The notes below the pieces were generated by a model, which worked only from the letters and a program-made list of their open reading frames with translations, was not told the origin of the DNA and did no database searches. A stretch of 6,270 bases of DNA, taken from a bacterium (GTDB taxonomy: Bacteria; Chloroflexota; Dormibacteria; Aeolococcales; Bog-877). Position 1 is the stretch's first letter, and each line of letters opens with the position of its first letter. Below, in pieces: positions 1-5,345 of this stretch. The DNA lies in contig JAJZGN010000116.1 of NCBI GenBank assembly GCA_021798435.1, forward strand, positions 1 through 6,270, read 5' to 3'. The position numbers and the translations under genes were made by a program.

Positions 1-17
1 TGGGAGGCGAACTTCCC

Positions 18-1151
18 TCAGAGCAGGTCTGCTCGGCCGCGCCGCCTCAGCTGAGCTACCACCTCGCTCACCTCCTGCACCCTCTCCATCGGGCAGACGA
101 GGACCGCGTCCTCGGTGTCCACCACCACCAAGCCGGAGGCGCCCACCACCACCACCAGGCGGCCCGCGGCCGAATCCACCATGCTCCCGAAGGAGTCGGC
201 CAGCAGCACCTCCCCCCGGGCGACGTTGCCCTCACGGTCGGCCGCCCCGGCGGCCGTCGCCGCCTGGTACAGATCCAGGAAGGACCCCAGATCGGACCAC
301 TCGAGCGCTGTCGGCAGCACTCCGAGCCTGGAACTCCGTTCCAACACCTGCCTCTCCACAACCCCCGGGGTGACCCGGGACCAGAGTTCCGGGTCCACTC
401 CCGGGCCGGCCGCCGCCGCTCGGACCGCGGCCAGGGTCTCCGGAGAGTGCTCCTCGAACTCCGAGAGCAGCAGGGCCGCCGGCCAGGAGAAGAGCCCGGT
501 GTTCCAGAGGTGACGTCCGTCCCGGAGCATGGCGGCGGCGCCGACGGCGTCGGGCTTTTCCTTGAAGCCGAGAGCGCTCAGGAGCCCCAGCGCGGCCACG
601 GGGACTCCTGGTGGCCGGGGCAGCGCCTCCCCCTGCTCCACGTACCCGAAGCCGGTGGCCGGCCGGGTGGGCCGGACCCCGATGGCCACCAGGCTGGGGA
701 GCTCCCGGGCCCACCAGGCGGCGCTCAGCAGGGAGAAGGTGGTCTCGACCTGGTCCGGGAGGTGATGGTCGGCGTGGAGCGAGACCATCACCGCGCCCGG
801 CACCAGCCGCTCTGCGGCGATGGCCGCGAGCGCCAGCGCCGGCCCCGTCCCGCGCGGCTCGGGCTCAATCAGCAGGTGATCCGGGGACAGCTCCGGGAGC
901 TCCCGGAGGATCTGGTCCCGCTGGTCTGAGGCCGACACCACCAGCACCTCCCCCTGCAGGGAGCGGGCCCTTTGGAACGCATGGCGGAGCAGGGAGCGCC
1001 CATCCGGAGCGACCGGCAGGAGGTGCTTGGGCAGGCGGCGCCGGGAGCGCGGCCAGAGGCGGGTGCCCGATCCCCCGGCCAGGATGACGGAGACCAGCCC
1101 CGGGGGCGGGGGCAGCCTGTGGCCTGAGCCCGGGGATGGGGCCGGCGTCAG
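18..1151 (-). CDS. manC: Mannose-1-phosphate guanylyltransferase (GDP-mannose synthase), CTG start proposed
   Basis: This cytoplasmic nucleotidyltransferase should join GTP and mannose 1-phosphate into GDP-mannose, the mannosyl donor for glycans and glycolipids. Numbering from the CTG at 1097-1095, the nucleotide-binding signature AGGSGTRLWPRSRR is at about residues 7-20, followed by PKHLLPV. Next come EPEPRGTGPALALAA (usually RNTAPA), the metal-site strand SLHADHHLPD (usually PADH), FGYVEQG, FKEKPD, WNTGLFSW and WSDLGSF, the normal family order. The extent from 1097 is 359 residues, typical of the single-domain enzyme; no C-terminal isomerase domain follows. The frame contains no ATG, GTG or TTG until a GTG at 947, which lies after the essential signature and so cannot be the start. 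I chose the CTG at 1151-1149, which overlaps the metK TGA and has a well-placed Shine-Dalgarno; this adds an 18-residue Pro-rich leader and gives 377 residues. A related sugar-1-phosphate nucleotidyltransferase specificity is possible. Confidence 0.85.
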   Translation of the reverse strand: MTPAPSPGSGHRLPPPPGLVSVILAGGSGTRLWPRSRRRLPKHLLPVAPDGRSLLRHAFQRARSLQGEVLVVSASDQRDQILRELPELSPDHLLIEPEPRGTGPALALAAIAAERLVPGAVMVSLHADHHLPDQVETTFSLLSAAWWARELPSLVAIGVRPTRPATGFGYVEQGEALPRPPGVPVAALGLLSALGFKEKPDAVGAAAMLRDGRHLWNTGLFSWPAALLLSEFEEHSPETLAAVRAAAAGPGVDPELWSRVTPGVVERQVLERSSRLGVLPTALEWSDLGSFLDLYQAATAAGAADREGNVARGEVLLADSFGSMVDSAAGRLVVVVGASGLVVVDTEDAVLVCPMERVQEVSEVVAQLRRRGRADLL

Positions 1152-2335
1152 GGGAGCACCTCCTCCAGCGCCGCCGGCTCCACCCCCGCCTGGCCGGCCA
1201 GCTCCTCCCGATAGGGGGTGCGCTCCCAGGGCAGGTCCAGGTCGGCCCGGCCGAAGTGGCCGTAGGCGGCCACCTGGCGGTAGATGGGGCGGCGGAGCTC
1301 CAGCTCCTTGATGATCCCGGCGGGCGAGAGATCGAAGTACTCATCGACCAGGGCCGCGATCTGCTCCCTCGGGATGAGCTCGGTCCCAAAGGTCTCCACC
1401 CCCACCCACACCGGGTGGGCCAGACCGATGGCGTAGGCGAGCTGGACCTCGAGCCGCCGGGCGAGCCCGGCCGCGACCAGGTTCTTGGCCACATAGCGGG
1501 CCCCGTACGCCCCGGTGCGGTCCACCTTGGTGGGGTCCTTCCCCGAGAAGGCACCGCCCCCGTGGCGGCCCGCCCCGCCATAGGTGTCGACGATGATCTT
1601 GCGGCCGGTGAGCCCGGCATCCGCCTGGGGGCCACCCACCACGAACCTGCCGGTGGGGTTCACCAGGATCCTTGTGTTCTGGTCCAGCATCTCCTGGGGG
1701 ACAGCCCGGGAGATCACCTCGGCCACCACCCCCTCGCGGACCTCCTCCGCGGTGGCGTCCTCCGAGTGCTGGGCGCTCACCAGGACCGTGTCCAGCCGCC
1801 GCGGCCTCCCCGCCTCGTCGTACTCCACTGTCACCTGGGACTTCCCGTCCGGCCGGGCCCAGCGCAGGGTCCCGGTGCGGCGGGCCTGGGCCAGCTGCCG
1901 GGCCAGCTGATGGGCGTACTGGATCGGCGCCGGCATCAGCTCCGGGGTCTCGTCGCAGGCGTACCCGAACATCATCCCCTGGTCGCCCGCCCCGCCCTGG
2001 TCCACGCCGAGGGCGATGTCCGGGGACTGCTCGTCGATGCAGACCATGACTCCGCAGGTCTCCCAGTCGAAACCGTACTTGGCCCGGGTGTAGCCGATCC
2101 CCCGGATGGTCTGGCGCACCACCTTGGGGAGGTCGACGTAGCAATCGGTGGAGACCTCCCCGAGGAGGATGGCGGTCCCGGTGGTGAGTGCGGTCTCACA
2201 GGCCACCCGGGCCAGCGGGTCCTTGGCCAGGATGGCGTCCAGGACCGCGTCCGAGATCTGGTCGGCCATCTTGTCGGGATGGCCCTCGGTGACCGACTCC
2301 GAGGTGAAGAGCCTCCGGTTGCGCTGTGGGCTCAT
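1148..2335 (-). CDS. metK: S-adenosylmethionine synthetase (methionine adenosyltransferase)
   Basis: This cytoplasmic enzyme makes S-adenosylmethionine from methionine and ATP, releasing phosphate and diphosphate, and supplies all SAM-dependent methylation. At 395 residues it has the normal bacterial length. Visible signatures are TSESVTEGHPDK (residues 11-22, with active-site His19 and Asp21), GAGDQGMMFGYA (115-126), Lys165 in DGKSQV, TGRK (243-246) and the phosphate-binding GGGAFSGKDPTKVDR (259-273, with Lys266, Lys270 and Asp272). The C-terminal YGHFGR and PWE are also typical. TGAYGARY after VDR departs slightly from the usual SAAYAARY but spares catalytic residues. An in-frame upstream start at 2377 would add 14 residues, but the ATG at 2335 is preferred because it has a strong Shine-Dalgarno and places the signature at the usual distance from the N-terminus. 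It follows ahcY after 102 bases and overlaps the guanylyltransferase start. Confidence 0.98.
   Translation of the reverse strand: MSPQRNRRLFTSESVTEGHPDKMADQISDAVLDAILAKDPLARVACETALTTGTAILLGEVSTDCYVDLPKVVRQTIRGIGYTRAKYGFDWETCGVMVCIDEQSPDIALGVDQGGAGDQGMMFGYACDETPELMPAPIQYAHQLARQLAQARRTGTLRWARPDGKSQVTVEYDEAGRPRRLDTVLVSAQHSEDATAEEVREGVVAEVISRAVPQEMLDQNTRILVNPTGRFVVGGPQADAGLTGRKIIVDTYGGAGRHGGGAFSGKDPTKVDRTGAYGARYVAKNLVAAGLARRLEVQLAYAIGLAHPVWVGVETFGTELIPREQIAALVDEYFDLSPAGIIKELELRRPIYRQVAAYGHFGRADLDLPWERTPYREELAGQAGVEPAALEEVLP
1149..1166 (-). promoter_or_regulatory. Shine-Dalgarno and CTG start of the guanylyltransferase, inside the metK 3' end
   Basis: On the minus strand GGAGGAGG (1166-1159) is followed by a 7-base spacer and CTG (1151-1149). 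The CTG shares two bases with the metK stop TGA (1150-1148), giving CTGA, the analogue of the common ATGA coupling overlap. The purine run also encodes the Glu-Glu near the end of MetK. The other in-frame CTG codons before the signature (1115-1113 and 1097-1095) lack a usable Shine-Dalgarno. The choice is inference; the absence of standard start codons is seen directly. Confidence 0.5.
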
Positions 2336-2437
2336 GGCAAACTCCCTCCCCACCGGAAGCCACCCGCTTGCGGCCACGGGCCTTCTCCTGTCCGGGGACC
2401 CCTCGATCTTAGCCGCGGACGCGGGGCGGCGGCTCCC
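2336..2437 (-). other. ahcY-metK intergenic leader with small inverted repeats
   Basis: These 102 bases form the largest gap inside the proposed operon. Visible elements are an inverted repeat CCGC-GGAC-GCGG (2413-2424), the palindrome GGGGACCCC (2394-2402) and CCGC-TT-GCGG (2364-2373), followed by the metK Shine-Dalgarno. None is followed on the minus strand by a T-run, so none is an intrinsic terminator. I looked for conserved SAM-I-like cores and did not recognise one. A weak TAAGAT on the minus strand resembles a -10 box, but I see no matching -35. The stretch could be a metK leader with internal promoter or RNA-level control, or simple spacer. Confidence 0.35.
2342..2351 (-). promoter_or_regulatory. 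Shine-Dalgarno of metK
   Basis: The minus strand reads GGGGAGGGAG, then six bases (TTTGCC), then the ATG at 2335. This well-placed site decides the start against the longer in-frame reading from 2377. Confidence 0.75.
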
Positions 2438-3700
2438 TCAGGCCGTGCCCTGCTCCCAGGAGACGAGGTAGTGGCGCTGCTCCTCGGTCAGGGTGTCGAT
2501 CCGCACCCCAAGAGCCTCCAGCTTCAACCTGGCGACCTCGGCGTCGATGTCGGCCGGGACCTCGTGGACCCCGGGGGACATCTCGGCGGAGAAGGCGGCC
2601 AGGTGGGCCATCGAGAGCGCCTGGTTGGCGAACGACATGTCCATGACCGCCGCCGGGTGGCCCTCGGCCGCGGCCAGGTTGAGGAGCCGTCCCTCGGCCA
2701 GCAGGTACAAATGGCGGCCATCGGCCAGCTCGTGCTCCGCCACCTCCGGCCGCACCTGGCGCACCGCCACGGTGAGCTCATCCAGGGCCGCCAGGTTGAT
2801 CTCGGAGTTGAAGTGACCGCTGTTAGCGATCACACAGCCGTCCTTGGCGGCCAGCAGGTGCTCCCGGTCGACCACGTTGCAGTCGCCGGTCACGGTGACG
2901 ATGACGTCCGCGAGAGGCGCCGCCTCAGCCAGCGGCATCACCCGGTAGCCCTCCATCACCGCCTCCAGCGCCCGCACCGGCTCCACCTCCGTCACCACCA
3001 CCTGGGCGCCCATCCCCCTCGCCCGGGAGGCGAGGCCCCGGCCGCACCACCCGAACCCGCAGACCACCAGGGTGCGGCCGGCGAGGAGGAGGTTGGTGGC
3101 CCGGATCAGGCCGTCGATGGTGGACTGACCGGTGCCATAGCGGTTGTCGAAGAGATGCTTGGTCTGGGCGTCGTTGACCGAGATGACGGGGTAGCGCAGG
3201 ACCCCCTGGCGGGCCATGGCCCGGAGCCGCACCACCCCGGTCGTGGTCTCCTCGGTGCCTCCGCGCACCGCCCCCATCTCGGCGGCGGGCCGGGAATGCA
3301 GGGCCGTGACCAGATCACCCCCGTCGTCCATCGTGAAGTGCGGAGAGGTCGCCAGAACCGCTTCCAGATGGCGGTAATAGGTGGGGCTGTCCTCACCCCG
3401 CCGGGCGTGGACCGCGACTCCTCGGGCCACCAGCCCGGCAGCCACGCTGTCCTGGGTGGAGAGGGGGTTGCTGGCGCAGAGCTGCACCTCGGCGCCAGCC
3501 GCCTGGAGCGTGAGCATGAGGTTGGCGGTCTCGGCGGTCACGTGAAGGCAGGCAGCGATCCGAAGTCCGACGAGCGGCCGCTCGGTGCCGAAGCGGCGCC
3601 GGATCGCGCCCAGGACCGGCATCTCCCGGGCCGCCCAGTCGATGCGCAATTGCCCCTGGGGAGCCAGCTGCGGGTCGGCGACGTCAAAAAGATCGGCCAA
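2438..3700 (-). CDS. ahcY: S-adenosylhomocysteine hydrolase (adenosylhomocysteinase), short form
   Basis: This cytoplasmic NAD-dependent enzyme reversibly splits S-adenosylhomocysteine, the inhibitory product of SAM methyltransferases, into adenosine and homocysteine. It has 420 residues. Key regions are CLHVTAETANL (51-61, substrate site), CASNPLSTQD (75-84), DDGGDLV (125-131), GGTEETTTG (147-155), NDAQTKHLFDNRYGTGQS (176-193, with the Lys and Asp that contact adenosine), the Rossmann loop GFGWCGRG (215-222) and NSGHFNSEI (293-301). Thr190 stands where the human-type enzyme has Cys195. The C-terminus LTEEQRHYLVSW (404-415) and the absence of the roughly 40-residue insert of many bacterial enzymes match the Thermotoga/archaeal short form. 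The start is TTG at 3700; the purine-rich Shine-Dalgarno 8 bases upstream supports it, and the next in-frame ATG (Met27) would cut conserved sequence. It starts 12 bases after apt. Confidence 0.97.
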   Translation of the reverse strand: MADLFDVADPQLAPQGQLRIDWAAREMPVLGAIRRRFGTERPLVGLRIAACLHVTAETANLMLTLQAAGAEVQLCASNPLSTQDSVAAGLVARGVAVHARRGEDSPTYYRHLEAVLATSPHFTMDDGGDLVTALHSRPAAEMGAVRGGTEETTTGVVRLRAMARQGVLRYPVISVNDAQTKHLFDNRYGTGQSTIDGLIRATNLLLAGRTLVVCGFGWCGRGLASRARGMGAQVVVTEVEPVRALEAVMEGYRVMPLAEAAPLADVIVTVTGDCNVVDREHLLAAKDGCVIANSGHFNSEINLAALDELTVAVRQVRPEVAEHELADGRHLYLLAEGRLLNLAAAEGHPAAVMDMSFANQALSMAHLAAFSAEMSPGVHEVPADIDAEVARLKLEALGVRIDTLTEEQRHYLVSWEQGTA

Positions 3701-3702
3701 AA

Positions 3703-3713
3703 CCTCTCCCTCC
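3703..3713 (-). promoter_or_regulatory. Shine-Dalgarno of ahcY, fused to the apt stop codon
   Basis: The minus strand reads GGAGGGAGAGG, and its first G is the last base of the apt TAG stop (3715-3713). The GGAGG part lies 8 bases before the TTG at 3700-3698. The site supports the unusual TTG start and suggests that ribosomes finishing apt can reinitiate on ahcY. Confidence 0.7.
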
Positions 3714-4264
3714 TACAGCGACAGGAGGGCTTCCACCCTCGCCGTCTCCCCCAGCCGCGCCCGGCCCCCCAGCTCCAGCAGCTCGATCAGAAAGCCGAAG
3801 GCCACCACCTCGCCCTGCAGCTCCTCGATCAACTTGCGGGTGGCCACCGCCGTCCCCCCGGTTGCCAGCAGGTCGTCCACCACAAGGACCCGGGCCCCCG
3901 CTGGGATGGCGTCCCGGTGCACCTCGAGGACCGCCTCTCCGTACTCCAGGGAATAGCTGGCGCTCAGCGTCGCCCAAGGCAGCTTACCCGCCTTGCGCAC
4001 CGGCACCACCCCCAGGCCCAGCTGGTAGGCGATCACGGCCCCGAAGGTGAAGCCCCGGGACTCGATGGTCGCCACCGCGTCCAGATCGGCAGACGCGAAG
4101 CGCTCGGCGAGCTGGTCGCAGGCGGAGCGGAAGGCTGCGGCAGAGCCCAGGAGCGGGGTGATGTCCCGGAAGAGCACCCCCTCACGCGGATAGTCGGGGA
4201 TGTCACGGATGAACTTCCTGAGCTCGGCCGGCGGGTTGGCGCGCTCAAAGCTCACTTCGGCCAT
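3713..4264 (-). CDS. apt: Adenine phosphoribosyltransferase
   Basis: This cytoplasmic purine-salvage enzyme converts adenine and PRPP into AMP and diphosphate. At 183 residues it is of normal size. It shows the adenine-region signature IPDYPREGVLFRDITPLL (22-39), ESRGFTFGAVIA (68-79), the flexible catalytic loop RKAGKLPW (90-97) and the PRPP-binding VLVVDDLLATGGTA (126-139), in which two acidic residues precede the phosphate loop. The ATG at 4264 is the only sensible start; it lies 27 bases after the phosphatase stop and has only a weak ribosome site (CGGGA), so translation may depend partly on the gene upstream. The gene directly precedes ahcY, so adenine salvage is co-expressed with the SAM cycle. 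Adenine itself comes from methylthioadenosine or SAH nucleosidase reactions, and no such enzyme is in this window. Confidence 0.96.
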   Translation of the reverse strand: MAEVSFERANPPAELRKFIRDIPDYPREGVLFRDITPLLGSAAAFRSACDQLAERFASADLDAVATIESRGFTFGAVIAYQLGLGVVPVRKAGKLPWATLSASYSLEYGEAVLEVHRDAIPAGARVLVVDDLLATGGTAVATRKLIEELQGEVVAFGFLIELLELGGRARLGETARVEALLSL

Positions 4265-4291
4265 GGTATTGGATCCCGGGGCACGGCTTGG

Positions 4292-5050
4292 TCAGACGGC
4301 TCCCGCGGGAGTCTGCGACCAGACCGCCCCCAGAACCGCCATGAGGACCGCTCCAAGGGCGATCGGACCGGCCACGATCCCGATGTGGGTTGCCTTTTCG
4401 AGAACGGCGAAGCCCACCACCACCACCACCACCGCGGCCGCGACCCGCGGCCCGCGGGGGAGCTTGAGCGCCGCCAGCGCCCGGCCCAGGGCGGGGAGCC
4501 GCAGGGCCACCGATCCGGCCACCCATCCCACCACCAGCCCCAGCCCGAGCCCGGCCAGGACATCGAGCGGCCAGTGGATCCCGGTCAACACCCGCGCCCA
4601 GCCCACCCCCGCGGCGATGAGGAGCGAGGACCAGCCCAGGAGTCGGTTCCGGGTCATCAGCAGCGTAGCCACCACGGCGCCGGCGAAGGCCAGGTGGTCG
4701 GAGGGGAAGGAGTTGCCATGGGCCGCCGCCGCCAGAAGCGGAACGTGGTAGGAGGAGAGGTAGGGACGGGGCTCGTACCAGAGAAGCCCCAGGAGGTGGT
4801 TCAGGACCAGGGCCACCACCGCCGCGGCTGCTGCCGCCAGGGCGGCCAGGCGGGCTGCCTGCGGCGGGTGCCCGAAGAAGAGGAGGGCCACCAGGCCGAA
4901 GGCCAGGGCGAAGATTCCCCACTCCGCGAGGGCGCTGGCAGCGGAGTTCCAGAGTCCCCCGTGCGGCCCCTGGTGCGCCAGCACCTGGTAGCCGGCGTAG
5001 TTCCAGCGGAGGATGGCGGGAGCGATGGGCGCGGCGGAGAGGACCTGCAA
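4292..5050 (-). CDS. PAP2-family membrane phosphatase, BcrC/YbjG-like (probable undecaprenyl-diphosphatase)
   Basis: This 252-residue membrane protein carries the three PAP2 phosphatase motifs: WYEPRPYL (91-98), SFPSDH (114-119, with the catalytic-pair His) and ARVLTGIHWPLD (152-163, Arg-X5-His-X3-Asp). The asparagine in NHLLGLLWYEPRP, in place of the classic lysine spacing, is as I remember it in BcrC/YbjG, which dephosphorylate undecaprenyl diphosphate to recycle the envelope lipid carrier. Hydrophobic segments lie at about 44-59, 66-90, 120-132, 141-156, 163-183, 203-218 and 223-243; the last two extend past the usual end of BcrC, which is nearer 190 residues. The start is TTG at 5050: an in-frame TAA at 5089-5087 closes the frame, TTG is the only accepted start codon after it, and GGAG lies 7 bases upstream. 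Another lipid phosphate or diphosphate could be the substrate. Confidence 0.88.
   Translation of the reverse strand: MQVLSAAPIAPAILRWNYAGYQVLAHQGPHGGLWNSAASALAEWGIFALAFGLVALLFFGHPPQAARLAALAAAAAAVVALVLNHLLGLLWYEPRPYLSSYHVPLLAAAAHGNSFPSDHLAFAGAVVATLLMTRNRLLGWSSLLIAAGVGWARVLTGIHWPLDVLAGLGLGLVVGWVAGSVALRLPALGRALAALKLPRGPRVAAAVVVVVVGFAVLEKATHIGIVAGPIALGAVLMAVLGAVWSQTPAGAV
4415..4432 (-). repeat. Six tandem GTG codons (polyvaline run)
   Basis: Six consecutive GTG codons encode Val207-Val212 in a C-terminal membrane helix of the PAP2 protein. The tract is a perfect trinucleotide repeat and could gain or lose units without breaking the frame. It also explains a His run in the antisense frame. Nothing suggests a regulatory role. 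Confidence 0.85.
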
Positions 5051-5057
5051 CCTGGCA

Positions 5058-5061
5058 CTCC
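5058..5061 (-). promoter_or_regulatory. Ribosome site of the PAP2 gene
   Basis: GGAG on the minus strand lies 7 bases before the TTG at 5050. An ATG sits at 5063 but is out of frame with the phosphatase, so the TTG is the supported start. Confidence 0.5.
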
Positions 5062-5229
5062 ATGGGACGAATCCGGCGGCGCCACTTTACCGATCTCCCG
5101 GTTCCGAGGGGGCGCTCCAACTCGGCTCAGCGCCTCCAGCCCACCCGACGGGCCCGGGGCGTCCATCCCCGGGAATGGCCCCCTCTTGAAGGCCGGGACT
5201 TGCGAACCGAAGCCGCCATCTGGGGCCCT

Positions 5230-5253
5230 GGGAGCCCCCCCTCCCTGGCTCCC
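5230..5253. repeat. Inverted repeat, 7-bp arms, 10-base loop
   Basis: GGGAGCC (5230-5236) and GGCTCCC (5247-5253) are perfect complements around a C-rich loop, giving a strong GC hairpin on either strand. It lies about 95 bases past the oxidoreductase stop and 180 bases before the PAP2 start. No T-run follows on the minus strand, so a standard intrinsic terminator is not supported; a pause site, RNA stabiliser or chance repeat is possible. Confidence 0.4.
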
Positions 5254-5345
5254 GCACACCCTCCGGCCGGACCGGCAAGGGGCTGCCGTGCTCCATCGGC
5301 GCGGCCTCCCCCGAGTAAAGACGGGTGCTGCCACCGGAGCCAAGC

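Larger units (their letters stand above)
18..5050 (-). other. Probable operon: PAP2 phosphatase-apt-ahcY-metK-manC
   Basis: Five codirectional genes follow with gaps of 27, 12 and 102 bases and a final 4-base overlap. Shine-Dalgarno sequences are embedded in the preceding stop codon (ahcY) or 3' coding end (guanylyltransferase). No hairpin followed by a T-run is visible between them. Cotranscription is inference; the 102-base gap before metK could hold a second promoter. Whether more genes follow position 18 is not visible. Confidence 0.7.
5051..5345. other. Gene-poor gap between the oxidoreductase and the PAP2 gene
   Basis: These 295 bases hold no gene I can support. They contain an inverted repeat at 5230-5253, a CCGGCCGG-ACCGG cluster near 5262-5275 and two weak -10-like minus-strand hexamers (TAAAGT just upstream of the PAP2 start and TTTACT near 5315), neither with a good -35. 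A minus-strand ORF of 69 codons (5296-5087) has an ATG 8 bases after GGGGGAGG, but its product is Gly/Pro/Arg-rich with no recognisable motif. The end of the oxidoreductase transcript and the promoter of the downstream operon are both expected here, but neither is clearly visible. Confidence 0.5.

Noticed and set aside
115..157. CCA-rich short repeats in the guanylyltransferase
   Set aside because: They are runs of GTG valine codons in two beta strands (LVVVVG and LVVVDT) and need no other explanation.
865..1635. Minus-strand 256-codon ORF overlapping metK and the guanylyltransferase
   Set aside because: Pro/Arg/Ser-rich shadow frame without motifs, overlapping two genes with clear family signatures.
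2336..2437. SAM-I or SAH riboswitch before metK
   Set aside because: I could not find the conserved core of either class; only short inverted repeats are present, so it is kept as an unexplained leader.
4245..5120. Minus-strand 291-codon ORF with an ATG over the PAP2 gene
   Set aside because: It is a frame-shifted reading of the PAP2 gene; all three phosphatase motifs are in the other frame.
5196..5220. Possible tRNA T-arm (minus strand GGTTCGCAAGTCC)
   Set aside because: The loop lacks the invariant A58, the flanks do not pair as a T-stem, and no acceptor or anticodon arm can be drawn.
5230..5253. Intrinsic terminator for the oxidoreductase gene
   Set aside because: The hairpin is strong, but no T-run follows on the transcribed strand and it lies far from the stop codon.
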